Assembly: GCA_016715065.1 (NCBI GenBank)
Contig: JADKBN010000010.1
Coordinates: 1 to 64,000, forward strand
DNA from: Fibrobacterota bacterium
Lineage (GTDB): Bacteria; Fibrobacterota; Fibrobacteria; UBA5070
DNA: 64,000 nucleotides
Direction of reading: 5' to 3'
The notes beneath the pieces are model-generated. The model was not told the origin of the DNA, did not search any database, and saw only the letters and a list, made by a program, of their open reading frames with translations. A program made the position numbers and the translations under genes. This document shows positions 41,170-50,613 of this stretch, piece after piece; position 1 is the stretch's first letter, and each line of letters opens with the position of its first letter.

Positions 41170-41523
41170 ATGAGCGTCGCAGAGACCCTCGATACCGTCC
41201 TCGACAAAGTCCGTAGCCTCGTCCAAGCCGAGTCTGTCGTGGGCAAGCCGATTTCCGCGCCCGATGGCACCATCATTGTTCCGGTCTGCCGTGTGACGGT
41301 TGGATTCGGTGGCGGTGGCGGCACCCAAAACGGGAAGGAATCCGTAGGCACTGGTGCAGGCGCTGTGGTTACCCCCGTGGCGTTTTTGGTCCTGCGAGCG
41401 GATCGGACGGATCTGATCCCGCTGGATCGTGACTCCTGGCAGTTCGGGAAGCTGATGGACTTTGTCCCGGATCTTGTGGAAAAGTTCCGCAAGAAGCCCG
41501 CGGCGGAGAAGACTCCCGAGTGA
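41170..41523 (+). CDS. GerW/YtfJ-family protein
   Basis: 117 residues with the family's core: VVGKPISAPDGTIIVPVCRV, then VGFGGGGG and GTGAGAVVTPVAFLV. It is preceded by a strong GGGAGGT. In Bacillus relatives (GerW/YtfJ) the protein is a spore component needed for germination, but the family is widespread in non-spore-formers, where the role is unknown. It opens the plus-strand gene string 41170-51834; the next start is 126 bases on. Confidence 0.82.
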   Translation: MSVAETLDTVLDKVRSLVQAESVVGKPISAPDGTIIVPVCRVTVGFGGGGGTQNGKESVGTGAGAVVTPVAFLVLRADRTDLIPLDRDSWQFGKLMDFVPDLVEKFRKKPAAEKTPE

Positions 41524-41648
41524 TTTCCGCCCGCATGTGGCGGACGAAAAGCGTCAATCGCGTGCGATCCTGCGGTGCACCAGGGGGTGCCTGGATGGTA
41601 CATTTGGCCACGACTTCGTCGCGACAGCGGCGAGGCTAGGAGGTCCAA

Positions 41649-43403
41649 GTGGAGCAGACCATCGTGGAAGCGGACCTGAGAGGGTTCTTCCAAAGACTCG
41701 GACATGTGGAGCACGGCTGTTCGGAGTGGGTCCTCGTGGATCCTCGGTCCCGCGAGATCCGGGGCACGGGTTTTTTCACCGATCCAGACCTTCTGCTCAT
41801 GTCGCTGCAGGCGTATTCCGGTAGCTACAACGTCCAAGTCTGTCGCAATCCACGTCCACGTTCCTGCCAGACGCCTCCCGGAGGCAACAACCAGTTCGAT
41901 CGGGCGCGAAACCGTGCCGTTCCGCTGGATCAATTGGAAATCCTTGATTCCACCGTCATACTTTGGCGAAGCCGGGGACGCAGCACGCAAGATCAGGTGG
42001 CAGCCATCGCGGCCAACCTGATGGCACGGGTGGGCATCAACGAATACTCGGTGGAAACGGCTGGACCGTTGGTTTCCATCCGGATCCTTTTTCAGCCATC
42101 GCCGGTGCGCAGGTTCGGGGCCCTCGAAGACTGCCGGACGGTGTTCGCGCGCCTGGAAGAACATTTTCGCGAGCGGATGACTACTGAAGAAAAAGCCGAC
42201 GTCGAGATCGTGCCCAATTCCAGCCCGGAGCTCCATGACTCGGTGATCGGCGTGTTGCAGCCCTCCACCAGCGGGTGGGTCATGGGCCGGTGGCTTTACG
42301 CCCCCGCCGACCAACCCGACGCCACCCTGGAAAAAATGCTGACCGATCTGGTGGCCGGCAAACCTCTGGCCACAACGGCGGGGCATTCCACCACGGTCAT
42401 GGCCGTGCGGACGGAAGGTCTGATTTCCGATTGGTCGGCCGACGATCCTTATGGCGACGATGCCTTCAATGATGGAGGGGGGATCATTCCCAAGGGTGGT
42501 CCGCTCAAGATCGAATCCGAGGAGGGCAAGCAAGCCAAGGGCCAGATCGAAAATCTGGAAACGCTCTCTCGCGAGGCATATTTGCGCCGTTGCCGTGCTG
42601 TCTGGCGCGCCCCGGTGGCCACCAAGCCACTCAACAGTCGCACGGGTGGCGGGGCCCGTCCTGGCGAACTCTGGGCAATCGAGGGGAATTCCTACAAGGC
42701 CGTCCAGGACTGGATGCTTTCCGGAATGGAAAACATCCTGCGCGCCCAGGACGCCATGGTCCTTTGGGCTTCCAGTCGCCTTCTGCCTGGCGCTTTCCAT
42801 GCGCGTGGCGTGGAGCGATTGTCCGGCAAGGCCCTGGAGGACATCGAGGGCATTTCCGAAATGACCATGGCCGTGCAGGCCCAGGCCCAGTTTCGCCAGC
42901 AGTTCAAGCGCTTGCCCATGCTGTTCCCGCACGGCCCATCGGATTCGATCGGTCAAATATTGTCGCAGATGCGGGCGTTCCGCCACTCCGACGAGGCAAT
43001 TTCGCACCTCCCGGGCCTGGCCGTGATCGATGGACTGGACGATTTCGCCCCGGATTCCCACGGATTGCGGGAAGTGCGATACCTCGCTCAGGATGCCCAC
43101 TGCGCGGTTTGGGTGAGTTCCATCGGCGCCCCCATCCTGGAATCCCTCTGCGACCTGCATGTGACGCTCGTTTTGGGCGAGACTCCCATACGCTCCTGGC
43201 TGGAATCTCCCCAAGTGGCGAGCGACCCGGATCTCGCCCTTTCGCGCCAGGTCCTGCCTCGCCTCTTCGGCGACACCCAAGGGCGCATCCCCTGCGCCTT
43301 GCGCGCGCGCCACCCCCACGAGATGTGGACCGCCCACGCCTACCACCTGTATTATCCGGGTACGGGAAGGTTCCAGAACATCGTGCCCAAGAAAGAGGGC
43401 TGA
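41649..43403 (+). CDS. Unrecognised large protein, DnaB/RecA-fold-like
   Basis: 584 residues, cytoplasmic, with no family I can name with confidence. GTG start 41649 with AGGAGG at the right distance. Residues 1-180 resemble the N-terminal layout of primase-like proteins (GTGFFTDPDLLLMSLQAYSG, CRNPRPRSC, ILDSTVILW). From ~330 the order of strands resembles a DnaB-type helicase domain: GELWAIEGNSYKAVQDW where a Walker A loop would be (but without GKT), LPGLAVIDGLDDFAP at the Walker B place, and a following VWVSSIG strand. The missing P-loop Lys/Thr suggests no ATP hydrolysis. The role is unknown. It is followed after 14 bases by ftsX. Confidence 0.5.
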   Translation: MEQTIVEADLRGFFQRLGHVEHGCSEWVLVDPRSREIRGTGFFTDPDLLLMSLQAYSGSYNVQVCRNPRPRSCQTPPGGNNQFDRARNRAVPLDQLEILDSTVILWRSRGRSTQDQVAAIAANLMARVGINEYSVETAGPLVSIRILFQPSPVRRFGALEDCRTVFARLEEHFRERMTTEEKADVEIVPNSSPELHDSVIGVLQPSTSGWVMGRWLYAPADQPDATLEKMLTDLVAGKPLATTAGHSTTVMAVRTEGLISDWSADDPYGDDAFNDGGGIIPKGGPLKIESEEGKQAKGQIENLETLSREAYLRRCRAVWRAPVATKPLNSRTGGGARPGELWAIEGNSYKAVQDWMLSGMENILRAQDAMVLWASSRLLPGAFHARGVERLSGKALEDIEGISEMTMAVQAQAQFRQQFKRLPMLFPHGPSDSIGQILSQMRAFRHSDEAISHLPGLAVIDGLDDFAPDSHGLREVRYLAQDAHCAVWVSSIGAPILESLCDLHVTLVLGETPIRSWLESPQVASDPDLALSRQVLPRLFGDTQGRIPCALRARHPHEMWTAHAYHLYYPGTGRFQNIVPKKEG

Positions 43404-43417
43404 GTCTGGCTTCGGGA

Positions 43418-44272
43418 ATGATCGGCCAGGTCGTTTGGTTGGCCAGGGAGTCGCTGCGCGGGTTCGGACGCGCGGGCGGTTCGGCGCTGGCCTCCACCTG
43501 GAGCACCGCGCTGGCCTGTTCGCTTTTGTTCGTGTTCCTGTGTCTGTTCCAGTTCGGGACCGATTGGGCCGCCCAGGAACGCGCCAAACAGGGGTGGGTG
43601 GAACTGTTTTTGACGGATTCCGCCAAGCCGGATTCCGTCTTGAATTTGGCGCGTGCGCGATTCCCGGGCTCGCAAGCGGTGCTTGTGGACAAGGAAACCG
43701 CCAAGCGGCGCTTCGTCGAGCGGTTCGGTCCGGAAATGCTCGAGGCCTTGGACAGCAATCCTTTGCCAATTTCCGTCCGTCTGCGTTTGGATGGCTCCGC
43801 GAGGGAAGTGGCCACGACCGCATTGGAGCTGGGGCGACTGCCTGGAGTGGAATCCATGGATTCGCCCCAAGGGGAGCTCGAACGACTCGAGACCTTGCGG
43901 ACCTGGGGAGCGCGGGGGGGATTGTTGGCTGCCGTGTTGTTGTTCGGAGTGGTGTTCGGAGTGATCCGAAACGCCATCCAGCTCTCGCTCAAGAGTCGCG
44001 ACCGCCTGATCGACAACATGCGCATCCTGGGCGCCAACCGCTGGCAGATCGAGGCACCCTTCGCGATCGAAGGAGTGCTCCAGGGTTTGCTGGGGGGAAT
44101 CCTTGCCTCCGCTCTTCCCGGCTTGGGATTGTGGCTGGCCCGTGGAGCCATGGTGCTTCCCGTGAGCTTCGATCCACTCTGGGTCATGCGATCGGCCGTG
44201 GCCACGGTCGGATTCGCTTCCCTGGCGGGCGCCTTGGGTGGCTGGTGGACCGTCCGGCGCGTTCTGCGGTGA
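43418..44272 (+). CDS. ftsX: FtsX-like cell-division permease protein
   Basis: 284 residues. A first membrane helix near 24-47, a periplasmic domain (~48-165), then three more helices (~170-192, ~218-245 and ~255-280) and RNAIQLSLKSRDRLIDNMRILGANRWQI, the typical cytoplasmic coupling stretch. FtsX works with the ATPase FtsE and drives an EnvC-type activator of wall hydrolases at the septum. Here ftsE is not adjacent (nor elsewhere in the window), while an envC-like gene follows directly. Confidence 0.88.
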   Translation: MIGQVVWLARESLRGFGRAGGSALASTWSTALACSLLFVFLCLFQFGTDWAAQERAKQGWVELFLTDSAKPDSVLNLARARFPGSQAVLVDKETAKRRFVERFGPEMLEALDSNPLPISVRLRLDGSAREVATTALELGRLPGVESMDSPQGELERLETLRTWGARGGLLAAVLLFGVVFGVIRNAIQLSLKSRDRLIDNMRILGANRWQIEAPFAIEGVLQGLLGGILASALPGLGLWLARGAMVLPVSFDPLWVMRSAVATVGFASLAGALGGWWTVRRVLR

Positions 44273-44301
44273 TTCCTTCACTTCGGTCACGGGATGGTTG
44301 G

Positions 44302-45603
44302 ATGCGCTGGGCCGCGATCCTCCTGGGATTGGTTGGAACGGCCGGGGCATCGGGTCTGTCCGATCTGGAAGAGCGGATCCAGCAGCAAAAACAGGAATTG
44401 TCCCAGATGCGGTCGGAACTGGAAGAGGGACGGCGCAAGCTCAAGGAATTGGGCGATCGCGCGAAAAACGAAGAGGAAGGGCTCCAGCAGGTGGAAGCCA
44501 ACCTCCAGTTGGGGGAAAGGATTCTGCAGCGGCTGGACTCCACGGAATCCCTCTACAAGGACTTGGTGGCCAAATCCGAATCCGAAGTCAGGTCCACCAC
44601 ATCCAAATGGCGGGATAGGCGGGCGTTGTTGGCGGGGCGGATCCGGCAGATGTACATCAAAGGCCGCCCGGACCCCGTTTCCGCGTTGGTGACTGCCCGG
44701 GAAGGGGGCTGGGCGCGGGTTGTGGCCGACTTTCGCGCCGTGGCGCGTGCCGATCGCAACCTGATGGATCTGGTCAAAGCGCGCCAAACCGTGGCGACAC
44801 GGGAATTGACCACGCACAGAAAGCGCGTCGCGGGGCTGGAGGAGATCAGCCAGCAAAAGAAGCGAGACGTGGCCCAGCTGGAAAGCGAGCGCGATTCCAA
44901 GGCGGGATCGTTGGCGGTCCTGCGCGAAGGCGAGGAACGCGAGCGCAAACGTCTGGCCGACCTGGAAGCCTCGCAAAAGGTGCTCACTCAACTTTTGACC
45001 GACTTGGAACGGCGCCGTGAAAAATTGAAGGAGGAGCGCCGCAAGGCCGAAGAAGAATCCCGCCGACTCGCGGAGGAATATCGTGCCGCCGAAGAACGCC
45101 GGAAGAAAGAAGCGGCCAAGCGCAAAAAAGAAGGGAAACCCCCTCCTCCTCCGATCAAGGAAGTCCCAAAGCCGCCGCCCCCCCCTCCAGAAGACAAGGC
45201 CTTGGCCGGACCACCTCCGGCGCGCAAGGGCTTGTGCTGGCCGGTCCAAGGGGCCGTGCTCTCGAAATTCGGTTTGGAGCGCAATGCGATCTTGGGGACG
45301 GTGACCCGGAATTTGGGCATCGAAATCGGCGGGAAGGCCGGACAATCGGTGCTTTCTGCCGCTCCCGGCCGGGTCGCCGCGGTCACGCAATTGCCGGGAA
45401 GAGGAACAACCGTGATTCTCGAGCATCCGGGGGGCTATTTTTCCGTCTATGGCCAATTGTCGAAGACTCGCGTCAAGGAGGGGGATGCCGTTTCCGCGTG
45501 CACAGAGGTGGGCTCGCTGGCACCGGACAATCCGCCGCGCGTGTATTTCGAGTACCGCCACAACCTGAAGGCCGAGGATCCGCTGGAATGGCTGACACGA
45601 TGA
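44302..45603 (+). CDS. EnvC-like murein hydrolase activator (M23/LytM family, degenerate)
   Basis: 433 residues from ATG 44302 with a signal peptide (MRWAAILLGLVGTAGASG); a GTG at 44269 overlapping the ftsX stop is an alternative. Long coiled coil (~20-270), a Pro-rich linker (PPPPP) and a C-terminal LytM domain (~310-430). The zinc ligands of active M23 enzymes are missing: NLGIEIG in place of HxGxD, and YGQLSK in place of YaHL. That pattern is the EnvC/NlpD type, which activates amidases rather than cutting. It follows ftsX, its probable partner. Confidence 0.85.
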   Translation: MRWAAILLGLVGTAGASGLSDLEERIQQQKQELSQMRSELEEGRRKLKELGDRAKNEEEGLQQVEANLQLGERILQRLDSTESLYKDLVAKSESEVRSTTSKWRDRRALLAGRIRQMYIKGRPDPVSALVTAREGGWARVVADFRAVARADRNLMDLVKARQTVATRELTTHRKRVAGLEEISQQKKRDVAQLESERDSKAGSLAVLREGEERERKRLADLEASQKVLTQLLTDLERRREKLKEERRKAEEESRRLAEEYRAAEERRKKEAAKRKKEGKPPPPPIKEVPKPPPPPPEDKALAGPPPARKGLCWPVQGAVLSKFGLERNAILGTVTRNLGIEIGGKAGQSVLSAAPGRVAAVTQLPGRGTTVILEHPGGYFSVYGQLSKTRVKEGDAVSACTEVGSLAPDNPPRVYFEYRHNLKAEDPLEWLTR

Positions 45604-46634
45604 CCACACGGGGGCTGACTCCGGCCGGCGCCTTCGACGGGCTTGTCGCGGCCATGGCCAACGGCCGATTCCCGGGCGCGCTGCTTTTGACGGCCCCGCG
45701 CGGCGAAGGTCTGCCGTTTCTGCTGGACATGGCCCAAGGGCTGCTCTGTCAAAAACCGTCGGGACTGGAGCCCTGCGGGGAGTGCCCGGACTGCAAACGT
45801 TTCCGGACGGGTCACGCCCGGCTCTACTGGCTTTTGCCGCAGGTGTCGGAAGAAATGGCCCAGAAGATCGAGCCCTACGGCCCCGAGTTCATTCTGCGCG
45901 ATGCATGGTCGGTGGCCTTGCCCCCTCCCTCCGCCCAGATCCCCATCGGAGGCGAGGGCACCGACCCCACCTATCCCATGATGGTGGCGGGCGTGCGTGG
46001 GCTGGCGGGCAAACTCGCCATGTCCGAACGCGAGCGTCGGATCGTGTTGGTCCCCTTCGCCGAGCAGCTCAACCAGAATTCCTCCAACGCGTTGTTGAAG
46101 ATCTTGGAAGAGCCTCCTTCCGGAGTCCACTTCCTGTTGGGTGCGCCCTCGCCGGACCGGGTGCTTCCCACCATCCGGTCCCGCTCCACCCTCCAGAACC
46201 TCGTGCCTTCCTCGCACGAGCAGGTGGTTGCCTTTCTGCGCACCCGGAAGGTTTCGGAAAAGGCCGCGCAGGACGCTGCCAAACGGGCAATGGGCAGGCC
46301 CAGGGAAGCTTTGGAGTTTTCTTCTCCGGCACTGGAACCCGTGCGGGAGCGCGCGCGGGAGTGGATCGGATTGTGCCGCCACCGCGATGCGGAAAAGGCC
46401 ATTGGATGGATTTTGGCCAGCGAGGAGCTGCAGGCGAAAGATCGCCGCGCATCGCAGCTTCTGCTGGAAACGGCTTTGGTCGAGCTGGCCTCCGAAGTGG
46501 GGACGACCAAGCCGGAAGAATTGGATTTGTTGGAACGGATACGCAAAGGAACGGAGCAAGCATTGCTGGACATCACTCAACACGCCCGGCCACAGATGGC
46601 CATGACGGGCGCCTGGCTCGGTTTGCATGCATGA
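45600..46634 (+). CDS. holB: DNA polymerase III delta prime subunit
   Basis: 344 residues from ATG 45600, which overlaps the envC-like stop as ATGA (45588 is a possible earlier ATG). Clamp-loader AAA+ features: zinc motif with CGECPDC and an earlier Cys (LLCQ, ~44-66), SERERRIVLVPFAEQLNQNS and ALLKILEEPP (sensor region), and the SRSTLQNL sensor 1 region near 190. The P-loop is degenerate (APRGEGLPF), as in many delta prime subunits that do not hydrolyse ATP. It overlaps recJ by eight bases. Confidence 0.9.
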   Translation: MTTRGLTPAGAFDGLVAAMANGRFPGALLLTAPRGEGLPFLLDMAQGLLCQKPSGLEPCGECPDCKRFRTGHARLYWLLPQVSEEMAQKIEPYGPEFILRDAWSVALPPPSAQIPIGGEGTDPTYPMMVAGVRGLAGKLAMSERERRIVLVPFAEQLNQNSSNALLKILEEPPSGVHFLLGAPSPDRVLPTIRSRSTLQNLVPSSHEQVVAFLRTRKVSEKAAQDAAKRAMGRPREALEFSSPALEPVRERAREWIGLCRHRDAEKAIGWILASEELQAKDRRASQLLLETALVELASEVGTTKPEELDLLERIRKGTEQALLDITQHARPQMAMTGAWLGLHA

Positions 46635-48333
46635 GTCGCAGATCCCGAGGGCGCTGACCGCCCTCCTCGCGCATCGTGGCGTGGAAGACCCGGAAACCAT
46701 TCGTCGGAAATTGTCGTGGGATCCGGGGGATCTCCGCAAGGAACTGCTGGCCTCCGAGGACATCCTCGGATTTACCAAGGCGGTGGAGGTGCTGCTGGGC
46801 GCCAAGGAGCGCGGCGAGACCGTGGTGGTCCACGGCGACTACGATGTGGACGGCATGACCGGCACGGCCATTCTTTGGATGTGCCTGCGTCGCGCCGGAT
46901 TGCGCGCCGGATGGACCCTGCCCCGCCGCGACGGCGAGGGCTACGGACTCTCCGACGCCTCGCTGGAACGATGCCGGACCGGAGGCGACGTGCTGGGCCT
47001 TCCCGAAGGTTCGGATCCGTGCGCACGCTGGGTGGTCTCGGTGGACACCGGCATCACTGCCGGGCCGCAGGTGGCCCGTGCGCGCGTGCGCGGACTGGGA
47101 GTGATCATCACCGATCACCACTTGGCCGGCGAGAGCTTCCCGACCGAAGCCGAGGTGGTCTTGGATCCGTACCAGGAAGGGTGCGGCTACCAGAACAAAG
47201 GTCTGTGCGGCGCAGCCCTGGCCTGGAAGCTGGGGCGTGCCCTGCTGGAAGCGACCGGTGCCGACCGCGAATCCGATCCATTCCGCCTGCTGCAACTGGT
47301 GGCGTTGGGCACGCTGGCCGACATGGTGCCACTGACCATGGAAAATTCCGCCTTGGTGCGCCTGGGGCTCTTGGAATTGCGCGAAAGGCCTCTGCACGGG
47401 ATCTCGGAACTGTTGCGCAATGCGCAGATTTCGCCGGACGCGGTGCCTCGCGGACAAGATCTGGTCTTCCGGGTCACCCCGCGGCTCAACAGCGCGGGCC
47501 GCTTGCGGCAAGGCGAAGTGGCCGTGCGTCTGCTCCTGGCCCCGTCGGCGGAGGAAGCCGCCAAGGGGATGGCGGAACTGGAATCCCTCAACCACCAGCG
47601 CCAGCAACTGGACCAGCGGATCACCGCCGAGGCCTTCGAGCAGGTGGAGCACATGTTGGCGCCCGACGGCACGCCGCCCGCGGCCTTCGTGCTTTCCGGC
47701 GAAAGTTGGCACGAGGGGGTGTCCGGCATCGTTTCCCAACGGGTGGCGGAGCGCTGGAGCCGACCGACGTTCGTGCTGGCGCCGGATCCCGGACAGCCCA
47801 CCGAATGGCGCGGTTCCGGCAGATCGGTTCCCGGAATCGATCTTCATGTCGCGCTGTCGCGCTGTTCGGACCTGCTCGAAAAATGGGGTGGCCACGCGCA
47901 GGCGGCGGGGTTGTCGCTTCGGCGCGATCGCGCGGCGGAATTTCGCGAACGGTTCGTGGAGTCGGTGCAGCAAAGTCGGGATCCCGGGGGCGCTACCGGT
48001 CCGGCGGGCGAGTGCCAAGCAGATCTCCACGAGATGGACGGCACCCTGCTGGGATGGCTGGAGCGCCTGGAGCCATGGGGTGCCGCCAATCCCGCGCCGG
48101 TGTTCTGGACAGATTCTGTTAGCATCGTGGCCATGAGCCGGGTGGGCGACGGAAAGCACCTGCGGGTCACGGTCAAGCAGGGCGGACACCAAGTGGACGG
48201 CATCGCCTTCAACCTCGGCCACATGGCGGCCAAGCTCCAGATCGGTTCGGCGGTGAGGCTCGCCTACCAGGTGGAATGGAACGAATTTCGAGGACGCCGC
48301 AGCGTGCAGCTGCGCATCAAGGAGATCCGATGA
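46627..48333 (+). CDS. recJ: Single-stranded-DNA exonuclease RecJ
   Basis: 568 residues. 5'-3' ssDNA exonuclease of the DHH family used in recombination repair. Motif I HGDYDVDGMTGTAIL (~75-89), motif DTGIT (~139), DHH motif ITDHHLAGE (~159-167), GTLADMVPL (~235) and the DHHA1 end (SGESWHEGVSGIVSQR; GGHAQAAGL) are all there, with the C-terminal OB fold (~455-568). Starts overlapping holB and ends in ATGA overlap with argH. Confidence 0.95.
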   Translation: MHESQIPRALTALLAHRGVEDPETIRRKLSWDPGDLRKELLASEDILGFTKAVEVLLGAKERGETVVVHGDYDVDGMTGTAILWMCLRRAGLRAGWTLPRRDGEGYGLSDASLERCRTGGDVLGLPEGSDPCARWVVSVDTGITAGPQVARARVRGLGVIITDHHLAGESFPTEAEVVLDPYQEGCGYQNKGLCGAALAWKLGRALLEATGADRESDPFRLLQLVALGTLADMVPLTMENSALVRLGLLELRERPLHGISELLRNAQISPDAVPRGQDLVFRVTPRLNSAGRLRQGEVAVRLLLAPSAEEAAKGMAELESLNHQRQQLDQRITAEAFEQVEHMLAPDGTPPAAFVLSGESWHEGVSGIVSQRVAERWSRPTFVLAPDPGQPTEWRGSGRSVPGIDLHVALSRCSDLLEKWGGHAQAAGLSLRRDRAAEFRERFVESVQQSRDPGGATGPAGECQADLHEMDGTLLGWLERLEPWGAANPAPVFWTDSVSIVAMSRVGDGKHLRVTVKQGGHQVDGIAFNLGHMAAKLQIGSAVRLAYQVEWNEFRGRRSVQLRIKEIR

Positions 48334-49748
48334 CGACGACGCAATCCGCACTCTGGGCCGGACGATTCGACGCCGGCATGAGCGAGGCCTTGCGAGCCAT
48401 TTCCTTTTCGCTCCACTTCGATCGCAAGCTCCTCGTCTACGACGTGCGGGGATCGCAGGCCCACGCCCGTTCGTTGGGGCGGCTTGGCGTGCTGTCGGAA
48501 CAGGAGGTCCTGGCCATCGTGGAGGGCTTGGAGGGGATCCTCTCCGACATCGAAGCCGGCGCGGACCTGTACCTGCCCTCGGACGAAGACGTCCACATGG
48601 CGGTTGAGCGGATTTTGACCGACCGGATCGGGGCGGCGGGCCGCAAGCTGCACACGGGCCGCTCGCGCAACGACCAGGTGGCCACCGCCTTCCGGCTCTA
48701 CGTGCGCGACCAGGCTCGCAAAGCCCATGCGGGATTGCTGGCCTTGCAGGAGACCGTGCTGGCCATCGCCAGCGAGCACCGGGCCACCACCATGGCTGGA
48801 TACACCCACATGCAGCAAGCGCAGCCGGTCACTTTGGGGCACTACCTGCTGTCGTTGTTTTTCGCGCTGGAACGCGACCGCCGCCGGTTTTGCGAAGCCC
48901 GCGACCGCGCCGGACGCAACCCGTTGGGGTCCGGCGCCCTTGCTGGCTCCGCCTTTCCCGTCGATCGCCACAAGGTGGCCATCGAACTGGGCTTTTCCGG
49001 CGTGACGGAAAACTCGATCGATGCCGTGAGCCATCGGGATTGGGTGTTGGAATACCTGAGCGCCTGCGCGATCCTGGGAACCACGCTCAGCCGATACGCG
49101 GAAGACTTCGTGACGTGGTCGGCGGCGGAATTCGGATACGTGACATTTTCCGACCAGTACACCTCGGGCAGTTCCATGATGCCCAACAAGAAGAATCCCG
49201 ACGGGTTCGAGCTCGCGCGCGGAAAATCGGGACGATTGGTGGGCAATCTCACCGCCCTGATGGTGGCCACCAAGGGCGCGCCGCTCACCTACAGCCGCGA
49301 CCTCCAGGAAGACAAGGAACCGGTCTTCGATTCCGCCCAGACGGTGGAAGTGCTGCTGGGCATCTTCCGCGGGGCGTTGCAGGACGCCACCTGGCATCCC
49401 GACCGCATGCTCGCGCGCCTGACCGATCTGCTGCTGGCCACCGACCTCGCCGATCTCCTGGTGGATTCCGGAGTCGCCTTCCGCGACGCGCACCACATCG
49501 TGGGAACGCTGGTGGGCGAAGCGAGCCGGTCGGGCAGGGGGATGCTGGAACTTCCGGACTCCTCCTGGCAGTCGGTACCCGAGGGGATCGCCTTGCGGGG
49601 CAAGCTCAGCTTCGAGGCAAGCCTTTCCCGTCGCAACATCGAAGGCGGCACCGGTCCCGAATCGGTGGAACGCCAACTCGCCCAGGCGGCCCAGTGCCTC
49701 GCGCAGGGTAGCTTGCTGCAGACAAAAATTGACAGAGGGGGATTCTGA
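48330..49748 (+). CDS. argH: Argininosuccinate lyase
   Basis: 472 residues from ATG 48330, sharing ATGA with recJ's stop; an upstream ATG at 48276 would lie inside recJ. Last step of arginine synthesis (argininosuccinate to arginine and fumarate). Fumarase/aspartase signature GSSMMPNKKNPD (~287-298), HTGRSRNDQVA (~110-120), TYMQxAQP-type (GYTHMQQAQPVTLGHYL) all present. Other arg genes are absent; the gene lies between recJ and accD. Confidence 0.97.
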   Translation: MTTTQSALWAGRFDAGMSEALRAISFSLHFDRKLLVYDVRGSQAHARSLGRLGVLSEQEVLAIVEGLEGILSDIEAGADLYLPSDEDVHMAVERILTDRIGAAGRKLHTGRSRNDQVATAFRLYVRDQARKAHAGLLALQETVLAIASEHRATTMAGYTHMQQAQPVTLGHYLLSLFFALERDRRRFCEARDRAGRNPLGSGALAGSAFPVDRHKVAIELGFSGVTENSIDAVSHRDWVLEYLSACAILGTTLSRYAEDFVTWSAAEFGYVTFSDQYTSGSSMMPNKKNPDGFELARGKSGRLVGNLTALMVATKGAPLTYSRDLQEDKEPVFDSAQTVEVLLGIFRGALQDATWHPDRMLARLTDLLLATDLADLLVDSGVAFRDAHHIVGTLVGEASRSGRGMLELPDSSWQSVPEGIALRGKLSFEASLSRRNIEGGTGPESVERQLAQAAQCLAQGSLLQTKIDRGGF

Positions 49749-50596
49749 TGGAATGGTTCCACCACCAGAAATCGGGGATCGAATCCGCCGTGCGGCGCGA
49801 CACCCCGGGCGATCTTTGGGTCAAATGCGAAAACTGCAAGGAGATCGTCTATAAAAGCGATTGGGACCAGACCCTCGCGGTGTGCCCGGCGTGCGGCCAC
49901 CACCATCGTTTCGCCGCCCGCGAATACGCGGCGCTGCTGTTGGACGAGGGCACCTTCGTGGAGGAAGATTCCACCGTGGCTCCCGCCGATCCGCTGAAGT
50001 TTTCGGCCAAGAAGAAGTACCGCGACAGCGTGGCCTCCGCCCAGAAGGCGACCGGCGAAAAGTCTGCGGTCCTGTCCGGGACCGGCGCGATGGATGGACG
50101 CCCCGTGTCACTGGCCGTCATGGACTTCCGGTTCCTGGGCGGATCCATGGGGTCGGCCGAAGGCGAAAAGATCGCTCGTGCGCTGTTGCGCGGCCTGGAC
50201 CGACGGATTCCGGCCATCGTGGTTTCCGCTTCCGGCGGCGCCCGCATGCACGAGGGAACCTTGTCCCTGATGCAGATGGCCAAGACCTCCTCCATCATCG
50301 GGCGCATGCGCGAAGTGGGGGTGCCGTACATCTCGGTTCTCACCAATCCCACCACCGGCGGCGTGACGGCGAGCTTCGCCATGCTGGGCGACGCCATCAT
50401 CGCCGAACCCGGTGCCCTGATCGGGTTCGCCGGCGAACGCGTGATCCGCGAGACCATCCGCCAGGCCCTTCCCGACGGCTTCCAGCGCGCGGAATTCCTG
50501 CTCAAGCACGGATTTTTGGATGACGTGGTGGCCCGCAAGGATCTCAAGTCCTGGATCTCCCGCTTCATCGCGCTGTTGACGGATCCCGTCCCCTGA
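49748..50596 (+). CDS. accD: Acetyl-CoA carboxylase carboxyltransferase beta subunit
   Basis: 282 residues; the ATG shares a base with the argH stop (TGATG). It forms the carboxyltransferase with AccA, making malonyl-CoA for fatty acid synthesis. The N-terminal zinc ribbon has CENC (27-30) and CPAC (46-49). Carboxyltransferase motifs: GGSMGSAEGEKIARA, ASGGARMHEG, TNPTTGGVTASFA, IAEPGALIGFAG. accA is not in the window. A small 17-base gap separates it from folC. Confidence 0.96.
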   Translation: MEWFHHQKSGIESAVRRDTPGDLWVKCENCKEIVYKSDWDQTLAVCPACGHHHRFAAREYAALLLDEGTFVEEDSTVAPADPLKFSAKKKYRDSVASAQKATGEKSAVLSGTGAMDGRPVSLAVMDFRFLGGSMGSAEGEKIARALLRGLDRRIPAIVVSASGGARMHEGTLSLMQMAKTSSIIGRMREVGVPYISVLTNPTTGGVTASFAMLGDAIIAEPGALIGFAGERVIRETIRQALPDGFQRAEFLLKHGFLDDVVARKDLKSWISRFIALLTDPVP

Positions 50597-50613
50597 GCGC
50601 GTACTCCCGGGCA

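Noticed and set aside
41016..43823. A 935-codon minus-strand frame over tRNA-Arg, gerW and the DnaB-like gene
   Set aside because: It runs through a tRNA and three plus-strand genes with good start signals.
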